This document shows, in pieces, positions 55,120 through 64,000 of a stretch of 64,000 nucleotides of DNA. The notes under the pieces were generated by a model. That model was not told the origin of the DNA and searched no databases. It saw nothing but the letters and a program-made list of their open reading frames with translations. The translations under genes were made by a program, and so were the position numbers. How positions within the stretch are numbered: position 1 is the first letter of the stretch; the number at the start of each line of letters is the position of its first letter. This DNA is from VAZQ01 sp036557705 (GTDB lineage: Bacteria > Pseudomonadota > Alphaproteobacteria > Rhizobiales > Xanthobacteraceae): the NCBI GenBank assembly GCA_036557705.1, contig DATBHB010000142.1, positions 1-64,000 on the forward strand. Reading direction: 5' to 3'.

Positions 55120-56865
55120 ATGACCGAAGCCGTCACCCGCCTTTCCCATTTGCCTGGCGCCGACATCGCGCCCCGCGGGTTCGATTCGAAATGGATCATT
55201 ATCGGCATTCCGGTGGCGCTCGCCGCTTGGCTGGCGCTGGTCCCGCTCGCATTCCTGGTCTGGCAAAGCTTCCTCACGCCGCAGACCGCCGCGAAGCCTG
55301 CGGTCTTTACGCTCGATAATTACCGGACCGCCTATTTCAGCGCCGATACCTACCGCCTGTTCTTGAACTCGGTGGAGTATGCGACCGGAACGGCTGTCTT
55401 CTCGCTGTGCCTCGGCGTTGCGCTCGCCTGGATGAACGAGCGGACCAACACGCCGTTCAAGCGCCTGTTCTTCGCGCTTTCGATCATCCCGCTGGTGATT
55501 CCGGGCATCCTGTTCACCGTGTCCTGGATCATGCTGGCGAGCCCCAAGATCGGCATTCTCAACATCTGGCTCAAATGGTTGTTCGACACCGATACCGTGT
55601 TCTTCAACATCTACAGCATTCCGGGGATGATCTGGACCGACGGGCTGCACTATTCGCCGATGGCGTTCCTGTTGATGACTGCCGCCTTCCGCTCGATGGA
55701 TCCCTCACTGGAAGAATCCGCCCTGATGAGCGGCGCGTCCGTGCTCCAGATCGCCCGTCGGATCACGCTGCGGCTCGCGTGGCCCGCCGCCTTCGCATCG
55801 CTGCTGATCCTCTTCGTGCGCTCGCTCGAATCCTTCGAGGTGCCGGCGCTGCTCGGGCTGCCGGCGGGCATCCAGGTCTACACGTCCGCCATTTATCAAG
55901 CGATCCACTTATATCCGAGCCAGGTCGGACTCGGCTCCGCCTACGCGATCACGCTGCTCCTGATCACCTCGTTCGGCATCTATCTGCAGTCACGGCTTTC
56001 ATATCACGGGTCGCGCTATTCCACGATTACCGGCAAGGGCTTTCGCCCCCGTACGATGGACCTCGGCGGCTGGCGCTACTTCACGGCCGGCCTGTTCATT
56101 CTTTATTTCGTGGTGATCGTGCTGTTGCCGTTCCTGGTGCTGGTCTGGTCGTCTTTGCAGAAGTTCTACTCTGCGCCTTCTTGGGCGGCGCTGAGCCGGA
56201 TCTCGCTCGATTCCTACCGCGAAATCTTCGATTTCCCAGGGTTCTGGCATACGGTCGAGAACAGCCTGTTCCTTTCGCTCACCACTGCCACGATCATCAT
56301 GCTGGTCGGGGCGGTGATTTCGTGGGTTGTGGTGCGGACCAGGGTTCAGGGGCGCTGGCTGCTCGACAGTCTCGCCTCGATGCCGCTGGTCTTCCCCGGT
56401 CTCGTCCTCGGCCTGTCGATCATGATCTGCTATCTCTATATCGACATCGGCGTATACGGAACGATCTGGATCATGCTGATCGCCTATGTGACGCGGTTCC
56501 TGCCCTACGGCACGCGCTACGCGTCGACATCCATGCTGCAAATCCACAAGGAATTGGAGGAATCCGCGGCGATGAGCGGCGCCTCCTGGACCACGGCGTT
56601 CCGGCGAGTCGTGCTGCCCCTGCTCAAACCGGGCTTGCTCGCCGGATGGATCTATGTGCTGATCGTCTCGATCCGCGAATTGTCGAGCTCGATCCTGCTC
56701 TACAGTCCCGGCAGCGAGGTGGTCTCGATCATGATCTGGGAGTTGTGGCAGAACGGCCAATATGTCCAGCTTTCCGCGCTTGGCGTCATGCTGATCCTCC
56801 TGCTGTTCTGCCTGGTGATGATCGCGCAGTTCCTCGGCCGGACCTTCGGAATGTCGGAACGCTAG
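55120..56865 (+). CDS. Iron-type ABC transporter permease (fused two-domain, FbpB-like)
   Basis: A 581-residue inner-membrane protein made of two permease modules, about 12 spans in all. Two EAA coupling loops are visible: EESALMSGASV at about residue 198 and EESAAMSGASW at about 480, which contact the ATPase. This fused layout is typical of FbpB/AfuB-type Fe(III) permeases. The ATG at 55120 is 9 bases after the composite repeat. The next gene starts 12 bases downstream. The imported ligand is probably iron or another small cation complex; thiamine- or polyamine-type transporters are less likely. Confidence 0.92.
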   Translation: MTEAVTRLSHLPGADIAPRGFDSKWIIIGIPVALAAWLALVPLAFLVWQSFLTPQTAAKPAVFTLDNYRTAYFSADTYRLFLNSVEYATGTAVFSLCLGVALAWMNERTNTPFKRLFFALSIIPLVIPGILFTVSWIMLASPKIGILNIWLKWLFDTDTVFFNIYSIPGMIWTDGLHYSPMAFLLMTAAFRSMDPSLEESALMSGASVLQIARRITLRLAWPAAFASLLILFVRSLESFEVPALLGLPAGIQVYTSAIYQAIHLYPSQVGLGSAYAITLLLITSFGIYLQSRLSYHGSRYSTITGKGFRPRTMDLGGWRYFTAGLFILYFVVIVLLPFLVLVWSSLQKFYSAPSWAALSRISLDSYREIFDFPGFWHTVENSLFLSLTTATIIMLVGAVISWVVVRTRVQGRWLLDSLASMPLVFPGLVLGLSIMICYLYIDIGVYGTIWIMLIAYVTRFLPYGTRYASTSMLQIHKELEESAAMSGASWTTAFRRVVLPLLKPGLLAGWIYVLIVSIRELSSSILLYSPGSEVVSIMIWELWQNGQYVQLSALGVMLILLLFCLVMIAQFLGRTFGMSER

Positions 56866-56877
56866 AGGTAATCGAAC

Positions 56878-58017
56878 GTGCTCAAGGTGAGGTCGCTATA
56901 TACCGAATATCCGAGCGAGGGCGGCACCGTCGTCAAGGCCGCCCAGGATGTCTCATTTGAAGTGCCCGAAGGCAAGCTGTTCACCCTCCTGGGTCCTTCC
57001 GGCTGCGGCAAGACGACGACGCTGCGCTCCATTGCCGGACTGGAACGGCCGGTCTCGGGCGAGATCGAGGTGGCGGGACGCACGGTCTATTCTTCGAGCC
57101 GCGGTATTTTCGTGGCGCCGAACAAGCGCAACTTTGGCATGGTGTTCCAATCCTACGCCATCTGGCCGCATATGAATGTCTTCCAGAACGTGGCGTTTCC
57201 GCTCGAAGTGCGCAAACTTGCAAAGAAGCAGATTCGTGAGAAGGTGATGCGGGTGCTCGCCGCCGTGCAGCTCGAACATCTGGTCGATCGTGAAGCGACC
57301 AAGCTCTCCGGCGGTCAGCAGCAGCGCTTGGCGCTCGCGCGCGCGCTGGTCATGGAACCGCAGCTTCTGCTCCTCGATGAACCGCTCTCGAACCTTGACG
57401 CCAAGCTGCGCGACCACATGCGCAACGAGCTCAAGCGGCTCCAGCGCGAGCTCAGCCTGACCACCGTCTACGTGACCCACGATCAAAGCGAGGCGCTCGC
57501 GCTCTCGCACGAGATTGCGGTCATGAACGAGGGCTCCGTGGTCCAGATCGGCGCGCCGCGCGTGATCTACGAGACGCCGAAAAATCAGTTTGTGGCCGAT
57601 TTCGTCGGCAGCACGAATTTCATCGGCGGCACGGTGACCTCGGTCGAGCCTAAGAGCGGCCGTTGTCTCGTCGCTTCTGCGCTCGGCGAGATCAAGGCGC
57701 ATGCCGCCGAAGGGGTGGCAAAGGATAAAACCGTCATTGTGTCGGTGCGACCGGAGGACGTTGAACTATCGGAGCATGAGCCCTCGGCGGCCGAGGGCGA
57801 CAACATCATCCGCGCCACCGTCCATTCCAAGGATTTCCTTGGCGAATATCTGGATTTTCACGTCAAGGCGGGGGATGTTGTGCTCCAGTCACGGGCGCAT
57901 CCGTCGCTGCGCACCCCGACCGGGGATCCCATCTTCGTGCGCTTGCGATCGGAGAAATGCGTCGCCATCCCCTCCGCTGCCGCACCAACGCCGCAAGCGG
58001 CTTCGACGCTGAGTTGA
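56878..58017 (+). CDS. ABC transporter ATP-binding protein (FbpC/PotA type)
   Basis: A 379-residue ATPase with a GTG start (AGAGGTAA upstream). Walker A GPSGCGKT (39-46), signature LSGGQQQR from 143, Walker B LLLLDEP with D167-E168, and the H-loop THDQSEALALS. The C-terminal ~140 residues form a TOBE-type regulatory domain (VSVRPEDVELSEH). It powers the fused permease encoded before it. Specificity is not set by the ATPase; the family spans iron, polyamine and spermidine transporters. Confidence 0.93.
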   Translation: MLKVRSLYTEYPSEGGTVVKAAQDVSFEVPEGKLFTLLGPSGCGKTTTLRSIAGLERPVSGEIEVAGRTVYSSSRGIFVAPNKRNFGMVFQSYAIWPHMNVFQNVAFPLEVRKLAKKQIREKVMRVLAAVQLEHLVDREATKLSGGQQQRLALARALVMEPQLLLLDEPLSNLDAKLRDHMRNELKRLQRELSLTTVYVTHDQSEALALSHEIAVMNEGSVVQIGAPRVIYETPKNQFVADFVGSTNFIGGTVTSVEPKSGRCLVASALGEIKAHAAEGVAKDKTVIVSVRPEDVELSEHEPSAAEGDNIIRATVHSKDFLGEYLDFHVKAGDVVLQSRAHPSLRTPTGDPIFVRLRSEKCVAIPSAAAPTPQAASTLS

Positions 58018-58046
58018 TAGGATCGAAAAATCAAAGGAGAGAATGC

Positions 58047-59171
58047 ATGGCAAAAGACGCCCTCGCCTCGGAAGAACTGGCCAAGAAATTCGCGACCGAA
58101 AAGGAGACGCCCTATACCCGCTGGATCAAGGCGGAAGGCCTCGACATCATTCCCGCCCTTTACGTGCGCAATCTGCGCACCGTCGATCTCAAGCCCTGGG
58201 CGCGCCGCGGCGGCAATGCGGTCTTTGTCAACCACGATGCCTCACGCGTATCCAACGACAGCTACGTCATGGAGATACCGGCCGGCAAGAAGCTCGAGCC
58301 GCACCGCCAGCTCTTTGAGGAGATGATCCTGGTCCTCGAAGGGCGGGGTTCAACCACCGTGTGGAACAACGAAGGCAAGCGCATCACCTTCGAATGGAAA
58401 GCTGGCTCGCTGTTCGCGATCCCGCTCAATGCCTGGCACCAGCATTTCAACGGCTCCGGAACGCAGCCTGCGCGCTATGTCGGCGTCACCAATGCGCCGC
58501 CGGTGATCAATCTATACGAGGATCTCGACTTCATCTTCGGCTGCGACCACGATTTCAAGAACAGGTTCAACGGCGAGCCCGATTATTTCAGCGCCAAAGG
58601 CGAACAGAAGGGGCTGCTGTTGCAGACCAATTTCGTTGCCGATGCCATCAACCTGCCGCTGATCAGCGCGAAAGAGCGCGGCGCCGGTGGCGGGCATATC
58701 CGCTTCAGCATGGCGAAAGGCTCGATGAACAGCCACATCTCGCAATTCCCGGTCGGCACCTACAAGAAGGGTCATGCCCATGGGCCCGGCGCCTATGTGA
58801 TCATTCTCTCCGGCGAAGGCTATTCGCTGATGTGGCCCGAGGGCGAGGAGCCCAAGCGCTACGATTGGGAGGTGGGTACCCTCATCGTGCCGCCAAACAT
58901 GTGGTTCCACCAGCATTTCAACAGCGGCACGACGCCCTCGCGCTATCTTGCGCTCAAGCACGAGGTGGTCTCGATCCGCAATGCACAAGGCGTGCCCAAG
59001 GCCTGGATCAGCCGGCGCATCGGCGGCGACCAGATCGACTATGCCGACGAGAAGCCGATCGTGCGGCAGATCTTTGCCGACGAACTTGCCAAGCGCGGCC
59101 TCACCCCGCGCATGGACCAGGCCTACGCCCAGGAACTTCCCGATCTGCCCCCGCTCGCCAAAGCGGGGTAG
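58047..59171 (+). CDS. Bicupin domain protein in the EutA/ABC transporter operon
   Basis: About 374 residues from the ATG at 58047 (AAAGGAGAG upstream); the frame extends back into the ATPase gene. Two cupin halves are visible, each with metal-type His/Glu: EIPAGKKLEPHRQLFEEMIL with WHQHFNGSG, and GTYKKGHAHGPGAYVIILSG with NMWFHQHFNSG. A long conserved N-terminal region (PYTRWIKAEGLDIIPALYVR) precedes. I recall homologues labelled ethanolamine ammonia-lyase activating protein, not verified here. A dioxygenase, isomerase or metal-binding role for the transported ligand is equally open. Cytosolic, no signal peptide. Confidence 0.85.
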   Translation: MAKDALASEELAKKFATEKETPYTRWIKAEGLDIIPALYVRNLRTVDLKPWARRGGNAVFVNHDASRVSNDSYVMEIPAGKKLEPHRQLFEEMILVLEGRGSTTVWNNEGKRITFEWKAGSLFAIPLNAWHQHFNGSGTQPARYVGVTNAPPVINLYEDLDFIFGCDHDFKNRFNGEPDYFSAKGEQKGLLLQTNFVADAINLPLISAKERGAGGGHIRFSMAKGSMNSHISQFPVGTYKKGHAHGPGAYVIILSGEGYSLMWPEGEEPKRYDWEVGTLIVPPNMWFHQHFNSGTTPSRYLALKHEVVSIRNAQGVPKAWISRRIGGDQIDYADEKPIVRQIFADELAKRGLTPRMDQAYAQELPDLPPLAKAG

Positions 59172-59180
59172 GAGAGGCCG

Positions 59181-60215
59181 ATGTCGATTCGCGCCCCATT
59201 TTGCTTCGCCATCGCCTTGTGCGCCATCGCAGCACCGGCGCTCGCACAATCGCCGAGCTTGGCCGAGCTTGCCGCCTATAACGGGCCTGATCGAACCCAG
59301 CGCCTGATCGCCGGCGCCAAGAAGGAGGGCGCCGTCAGTATCTATTCGTCGATGACGGTCGACGACATGAAGATCATCAGCACCGGGTTCGAGAAGAAGT
59401 ACGGCATCAAGCTGCAAGCCTGGCGGGCGAGTTCGGAGGACATCTTGCAGCGCGCGCTCGCCGAGGCGCGCGGCGGGCGCGCCGAGGTCGATGCGATCGA
59501 GACCAGTTCCCTGGAAATGGAGTCGCTTTATCGCGAAGGCATGCTCCAGGAGATCAAATCGCCGCTGCTTGCCGACATCGTGCCGCCGGCACTCCGGCCG
59601 CATCGGGAATGGGTGGGGGATCGGATCAACATCATTGCCGAGGGCTACAATCCCGATCTTGTCAAGAAACAGGACGTGCCGAAGTCCTATGCGGATCTGC
59701 TCGACCCGAAATGGAAGGGTAAGCTCACCATCGAAGCCGATGATTCGGTCTGGTTCGGTGCCCTGGTCACCGCCATGGGCGAAGCGAAGGGACTGCAATA
59801 TTTCCGCGATCTGGTGCGCACCAACGGGCTTTCGCTCCGCAAGGGCCACACGCTGATCGCCAACCTGATCGTGTCGGGCGAAGTGCCTTATTCGCTCACG
59901 GTCTATCAGTACAAGGTCGAGCAGCTCAAACACAGCGGCGCGCCCATCGAGTGGCAGGTATTGTCGCCGGGCATCGCCCGGTTCCTCGGCACGGGTGTGC
60001 TCAAGCGGGCACCGCATCCCAACGCCGCTGTTCTGTTCTTTGACTTCATGATGCACGATGCGCAGGCGCTGCTCGTCAGCCACGATTTCACGCCGACCAA
60101 TGTCAAGGTCAAGCCGGTCGATATTCCGTTCACGCTGATCGACCCGGCACAGGTGCTCGATCAGAACGACAAATGGCAGCGGCTTTTCGATGAGATCGTC
60201 GTGAAGCAGAAGTAG
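59181..60215 (+). CDS. Periplasmic Fe(III)-type substrate-binding protein
   Basis: A 344-residue protein with a signal peptide (RAPFCFAIALCAIAAPALA, cleavage at AQS) and a class D type 2 binding fold: EGAVSIYSSMTVDDMKIIS, EDILQRALAEARGGRAEVDA and SYADLLDPKWKGKLTIEADD. These are the features of FbpA/AfuA-like iron receptors. It is encoded last in the operon, after the permease, ATPase and bicupin, and starts 9 bases after the bicupin stop (AGGAGAGG upstream). Ligand identity (free Fe(III) or a chelate) is inferred. Confidence 0.9.
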   Translation: MSIRAPFCFAIALCAIAAPALAQSPSLAELAAYNGPDRTQRLIAGAKKEGAVSIYSSMTVDDMKIISTGFEKKYGIKLQAWRASSEDILQRALAEARGGRAEVDAIETSSLEMESLYREGMLQEIKSPLLADIVPPALRPHREWVGDRINIIAEGYNPDLVKKQDVPKSYADLLDPKWKGKLTIEADDSVWFGALVTAMGEAKGLQYFRDLVRTNGLSLRKGHTLIANLIVSGEVPYSLTVYQYKVEQLKHSGAPIEWQVLSPGIARFLGTGVLKRAPHPNAAVLFFDFMMHDAQALLVSHDFTPTNVKVKPVDIPFTLIDPAQVLDQNDKWQRLFDEIVVKQK

Positions 60216-60235
60216 GGCGGGTTACGGCGCGCGAC

Positions 60236-60394
60236 GTAGGGTGGGCAAAGGCGCAACGCGCCTAAGCGCGTGCCATAGCCCGTCGAAAAGACGGGCGTAA
60301 ACGCCCTTGATGCCCACGCGCGACGTGGGCACGGCGCTCGTTTGTAGGTGTGGCGAGGCTCGTGCGTGTGGACCGCGCCTTTGCCCACCCTACG
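60236..60394. repeat. Family R palindromic repeat, copy 7
   Basis: GTAGGGTGGGCAAAGGCGC at 60236 and the inverted CGCCTTTGCCCACCCTACG ending at 60394. Inside is the shared module in reverse (CGAAAAGACGGGCGTAAACG). The final CTA supplies the TAG stop of the converging glgX gene. Confidence 0.9.
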
Positions 60395-62468
60395 ATTTGC
60401 CCGCAAACACCAGCACCGAGTGCGCCAGCGCCTGCAACGCGGCGCCGGACGCAAATTCGCGCCGTAGCTCAGCCGGCGACGCGCTGTTGAGCAGCTCGGT
60501 CCATCGGTTGTATTTCGGCGGTGCGGGCAGCTTGAAGTCGATCGGGGCCGGAGCCGCATTGATCGCCACGTAGAGCGGAGATCCCGGGTTCTCCACTGGA
60601 CTGAGCAAGTAGCAGAGAAAGCGGCTATCCGGTGCGGTCCAGTCCGCCTGCGTCATTTCGGTTGCATCGGGAGTAAGCCAGAGGATGTCGTAGGAGCGAT
60701 CGGCGCGCCGCCCTTCCAGCCAAGAATCCGCGCGCAGCTGAGGAAAATTACGGCGCAGCTCGACAAGCGAGTCGATGAACGAGGCGAGAGCCGTTTCCTC
60801 GGTCCCAAGTCCTGACCAATCCACCCAGCCAATTTCGTTGTCCTGACAATACGCGTTGTTGTTGCCGCGCTGGCTGTTACCCGCCTCGTCGCCGGCGAGA
60901 AGCAGCGGCACGCCTTTAGCCAGCATGAGGGAGGACAAGAGCGCGCGCCGCAGCCGCCCACGCGTCTCCCTGACAGCCGGATCGTCCGTTGGACCTTCGA
61001 CCCCGCAGTTGGCGCTGTCGTTGAGATCGGAGCCGTCGCCGTTGCCTTCGCGGTTTTCCTCATTGTGCTTGCGCGCGTAGCTCACAAGATCGGCAAGCGT
61101 GAATCCGTCGTGCACGGTCACGTAGTTGATGCTGGCGCTCGGAAGCCGGCCGCGCTGCTGGAACAGGTCAGCCGAGCCGCTCATGCGGCGCGCCACTTCA
61201 CCGATCAGACCGCCCTCCCCGCTCCAAAAGCGCCGCATCGCACTGCGGAAGCGATCGTTCCATTCCGACCACCCGGCCGGAAAATCGCCGGTCCGGTAAC
61301 CGCCGGGACCGAGATCCCATGGCTCGGCGATCAGTTTAACCCGGGAGAGAATCGGATCCTCCGCAAGCGCGGCAAAGAACGGAGCGTTACGATCGAATCC
61401 GGCGGCCGTGCGCGCAAGCGTTGGCGCCAGATCGAAACGAAACCCGTCGATCCCGCAGGTATCGACCCAATAGCGCAGCGAGTCGCGCACCATCCCGAGC
61501 ACCTGCGGATTGGCGAGATTGAGCGTGTTGCCGCAACCCGTGAAGTTTTCATAGAAGCGCGGCTGATCGGGCTTGAGCCGATAATAGGAGGCGTTGTCGA
61601 TCCCGCGAAAACTCAGCGTCGGCCCGAGATGATCGCTTTCCGCCGAATGATTGAACACGACGTCGAGCACGACCTCGATTCCCGCGTCATGGAGCCGGTC
61701 GACAGCTTCGCGTAGCGAGGCCAGCGTGCCGTAGGGCTGGTGCGGCGCAAAGAACAGGAGCGTGTTGTAGCCCCAGTAATTGCGAAGACCTCGTCTGAGC
61801 AGTTGCCATTCGTCGATGAAGGCGTGGACCGGCAGCAATTCGAGCGTGGTAACGCCGAGCCGCTTGAGATGCTCAATTACGGCGGGTGATGAGAGTCCTC
61901 GGAAAGTGCCGCGCCAGTGCGGAGGAACATCCTCGCGCAACCGGGTGACGCCCTTCACATGGGCTTCGTAGATGATGGTATCCGCCCAGGCGATCGCGGG
62001 GCATTGCCGCTCAGCGCTCGTCACGCGCTCATCGACGACCACAGCCTTGGGCATGCTTGCCGCGCTGTCGCGAGCGTCGAACGATAGATCAGCATCGGCA
62101 CTGTCCAGGCGGTAGCCGAAATGCAATTCGTCGAGGACAAAAGCTTGGCTAATTTTCCTGGCATAGGGGTCGAGCAGGAGCTTGTTGGGATTGAAGCGGA
62201 AACCGCGCTCCGGCGCGTAGGGGCCGTGGACGCGGTAACCATAGAGCTGGCCGGGACCGACATCGTCGAGACAGCCATGCCAAACGCCGCCGGTACGCTC
62301 GGGGAGCGCGATGCGCTCGATCTCGTGCTCCCCCTGCGCATCGAACAGGCACAGCTCTACGCGCTCGGCATGGGCGGAAAACAGCGCGAAATTGGCGCCC
62401 CTGCCGTCCCATGCGGCCCCTTGCGGGGACGGCGTCCCCGAGGAAACTCGAATCCGGCTCCGACTCAT
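60390..62468 (-). CDS. glgX: Glycogen debranching enzyme (isoamylase-type)
   Basis: A 692-residue GH13 enzyme that removes alpha-1,6 branches from phosphorylase-limited glycogen. An N-terminal CBM48 domain (AAWDGRGANFALFSAHAERV) is followed by the (beta/alpha)8 barrel: EVVLDVVFNHSAE (motif I), the nucleophile Asp in GFRFDLAPTLAR, the acid Glu in LIAEPWDLGPGG, and VTVHDGFTLADLVSY (motif IV area). The stop codon lies inside repeat copy 7, so the repeat abuts the true end. Downstream of glgB in the same direction. Confidence 0.95.
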   Translation of the reverse strand: MSRSRIRVSSGTPSPQGAAWDGRGANFALFSAHAERVELCLFDAQGEHEIERIALPERTGGVWHGCLDDVGPGQLYGYRVHGPYAPERGFRFNPNKLLLDPYARKISQAFVLDELHFGYRLDSADADLSFDARDSAASMPKAVVVDERVTSAERQCPAIAWADTIIYEAHVKGVTRLREDVPPHWRGTFRGLSSPAVIEHLKRLGVTTLELLPVHAFIDEWQLLRRGLRNYWGYNTLLFFAPHQPYGTLASLREAVDRLHDAGIEVVLDVVFNHSAESDHLGPTLSFRGIDNASYYRLKPDQPRFYENFTGCGNTLNLANPQVLGMVRDSLRYWVDTCGIDGFRFDLAPTLARTAAGFDRNAPFFAALAEDPILSRVKLIAEPWDLGPGGYRTGDFPAGWSEWNDRFRSAMRRFWSGEGGLIGEVARRMSGSADLFQQRGRLPSASINYVTVHDGFTLADLVSYARKHNEENREGNGDGSDLNDSANCGVEGPTDDPAVRETRGRLRRALLSSLMLAKGVPLLLAGDEAGNSQRGNNNAYCQDNEIGWVDWSGLGTEETALASFIDSLVELRRNFPQLRADSWLEGRRADRSYDILWLTPDATEMTQADWTAPDSRFLCYLLSPVENPGSPLYVAINAAPAPIDFKLPAPPKYNRWTELLNSASPAELRREFASGAALQALAHSVLVFAGKS

Positions 62469-62540
62469 GATGTCCGGTTATACCGAATTTTGGGCTGGCT
62501 AGCCCGCTTAGCTGAGGCAGAGTACAAACGGCAGGCTTGT

Positions 62541-62727
62541 CGGGGCGGGTTTCAAACGCGCCCTGGCGCGGCAGACACCGCTCGCGAGATAATCAGGGTC
62601 ACTGCACAGGAGTATTCGCGACATAAGCGCGAATTCGGTTTGAACCCGCCGCCTTCTCCGCGTGCAAAGGTGCGCATTCTCACGTCCGGGTTCGTCACGC
62701 CAGGGCGGGTTTGAAACCCGCCCCTAC
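62541..62727. repeat. Palindromic repeat between glgB and glgX
   Basis: CGGGGCGGGTTTCAAACGCG and CGCCAGGGCGGGTTTGAAAC with CCGCCCCTAC form outer arms of about 30 bases. A third related arm (GGTTTGAACCCGCC) is inside. Bases 62469-62540 and 62728-62772 hold no gene. Confidence 0.8.
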
Positions 62728-62772
62728 ATGCATTCCGGTCCGTGCGCAACCTGACGACGCTTTGCTAGCCAA

Positions 62773-64000
62773 CTAAGCTTCCGGGACGAAAAACATGGCC
62801 GCCAGCGGCGGGATGACAAGGCTCAGTTCCGGCACCGAGGTTGCGGGCAGCGTCGTCACCGCGCCCCCATTGCCCACATTGCTGCCGCCATAGAGTTCGG
62901 AATCGGTATTGAGGACTTCGCGCCAGGTTCCCGAAAACGGCACTTTGATGCGGTAGTCTCGATAGACTTCCGGCGTGAAATTGACGACCACCAGGCATCG
63001 CTCGCGCGCGTCGAGCCCCTTGCGCAGCCAGGCGAAGACGCTGCGGTCGGCGTCATACATGATGAGCCATTCGAAACCTGATCCCTCGCAATCGAGCTGG
63101 TGCAGCGCCGGGATCGTGCGATAGAGGCGATTGAGGTCGCGCACCAATTGCTGGATGCCGCGATGCCGCGCCTCATTGAGGAGATGCCAGTCGAGGGAAT
63201 GATCGTGCTGCCATTCGTTATGCTGGCCGAACTCGCTGCCCATGAACATCAGCTTCTTGCCGGGATGGCCGAACATGAAACCGTAATAGGCACGCAGATT
63301 CGCGAAGCGCTGCCAGTCGTCTCCCGGCATGCGCCCGAGGATCGAGCGTTTGCCGTAGACGACCTCATCATGCGACAGCGGCAGGATGAAATTCTCGAAG
63401 AACGCATAATGCAGACCGAACAGGATCTGGCCGTGATGGTGCTTGCGGTAGATCGGATCCTTGCTGATGTAATCGAGGGTATCGTGCATCCACCCCATGT
63501 TCCATTTGTAGCCGAAACCGAGTCCGCCCCAGTCGACCGGCCGCGACACCATCGGCCAGGCCGTCGATTCCTCAGCCGCCGTCGTTGCGTTGGGAAAACG
63601 AGAGAACGTCTCGGTATTGAAGCGGCGGAGAAAGGCGACAGCTTCGAGATTCTCGCGGCCGCCGTATTTGTTCGGGACCCAGCCACCCTCCGAACGACTG
63701 TAGTCGAGATAGATCATCGAGGCCACTGCATCGACCCGCAGCCCATCGATCCCATAACGGTCGAACCAGAACATCGCATTGGCGAGGAGAAAATTGGCCA
63801 CTTCCGTGCGCCCGTAATTGTAGATCAGCGTATTCCATTCGAGATGTCGCCCCTGCCGCGGGTCGGCATGCTCGTAAAGGGCAGTTCCGTCGAAGCGGGC
63901 GAGCCCGTGCGGGTCATCGGGAAAATGTCCGGGCACCCAGTCGAGGATGACGCCAAGGCCGGCGCGATGGCAGGCATCGACGAGAGCCGCGAAATCGGCC
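62773..64000 (-). CDS. glgB: 1,4-alpha-glucan branching enzyme, N-terminus outside the window
   Basis: The frame runs open to the window edge; the upstream residues (ADFAALVDACHRAGLGVILD) confirm a longer protein. Catalytic regions: GIDGLRVDAVASMIYLDYS with the nucleophile Asp, TTAAEESTAWPMVSRP with the acid Glu, and LPLSHDEVVYGKRS with the transition-state Asp. The C-terminal all-beta domain follows (NFTPEVYRDYRIKVP). It makes alpha-1,6 branches in glycogen. Together with glgX it forms a glycogen locus; glgA, glgC and glgP are not visible. Confidence 0.96.
   Translation of the reverse strand, partial: ADFAALVDACHRAGLGVILDWVPGHFPDDPHGLARFDGTALYEHADPRQGRHLEWNTLIYNYGRTEVANFLLANAMFWFDRYGIDGLRVDAVASMIYLDYSRSEGGWVPNKYGGRENLEAVAFLRRFNTETFSRFPNATTAAEESTAWPMVSRPVDWGGLGFGYKWNMGWMHDTLDYISKDPIYRKHHHGQILFGLHYAFFENFILPLSHDEVVYGKRSILGRMPGDDWQRFANLRAYYGFMFGHPGKKLMFMGSEFGQHNEWQHDHSLDWHLLNEARHRGIQQLVRDLNRLYRTIPALHQLDCEGSGFEWLIMYDADRSVFAWLRKGLDARERCLVVVNFTPEVYRDYRIKVPFSGTWREVLNTDSELYGGSNVGNGGAVTTLPATSVPELSLVIPPLAAMFFVPEA

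Noticed and set aside
58512..60083. 523-codon minus-strand frame opposite the bicupin and iron-binding protein genes
   Set aside because: It spans two genes with strong motifs on the other strand and has no recognisable domain of its own.
1..64000. CRISPR array, tRNA or rRNA genes
   Set aside because: No regularly spaced direct repeats and no cloverleaf or rRNA core sequence was seen by reading; a covariance search would be decisive.

Overview
The window is GC-rich chromosomal DNA from an alphaproteobacterium, most likely order Hyphomicrobiales (Rhizobiales), in the Bradyrhizobium/Pseudolabrys/Rhodoplanes neighbourhood. This rests on the gene set (B12-dependent ribonucleotide reductase, cyoABCD oxidase, a BJP-1-like B3 metallo-hydrolase, several Tat-exported enzymes) and on dense intergenic palindromic repeats of the kind common in that group. 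It is an inference from reading, not from a database search. No rRNA, tRNA, CRISPR array or intact insertion sequence was seen.

Layout. 1-2.75 kb: 3' part of nrdJ, with two intergenic-type repeats read in frame. 2.8-3.3 kb: an overlapping DUF4160/DUF2442 pair. 3.5-23.6 kb: a defence and toxin-antitoxin island. It holds a type III-like restriction enzyme and methyltransferase, a frameshifted RelE-like/UvrD-like helicase, a four-gene operon (ParA-like ATPase, small basic protein, Hsp70-TPR protein, short SF1 helicase), an orphan XRE antitoxin, a Panacea antitoxin/toxin pair, a second damaged Panacea unit lying between a 5' fragment and a full copy of an HNH nuclease gene, a small (p)ppGpp-hydrolase-like HD protein, a membrane metallophosphoesterase and a VapBC pair. 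23.8-36 kb: small envelope, redox and housekeeping genes separated by repeats, including two paralogous exported proteins around an FMN reductase, an FkbM methyltransferase, an Omp25-like porin, an exported glutathione peroxidase and an exported dienelactone hydrolase. 36.3-37.7 kb: speD-speE for spermidine. 38-48 kb: UbiD-like decarboxylase with a B3 metallo-hydrolase, a Tat flavoprotein with a ModA-like binding protein, a TctC-like binding protein and a ThDP enzyme. 48.8-52.8 kb: cyoABCD. 53.1-60.2 kb: an EutA-like reactivase with histidine-rich ends, followed by an iron-type ABC transporter and a bicupin. 60.4-64 kb: glgX and the 3' part of glgB.

The strongest leads are the ParA/Hsp70/SF1-helicase operon as a candidate undescribed defence or maintenance system, the tandem Panacea/HNH locus that looks like toxin-antitoxin cassette exchange, and the repeat biology. 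The repeats include a palindromic family with at least eight copies or remnants, a composite two-hairpin element whose stems differ between copies yet stay complementary, a module shared by unrelated repeat families, and repeats that add peptides to proteins or sit directly at stop codons.
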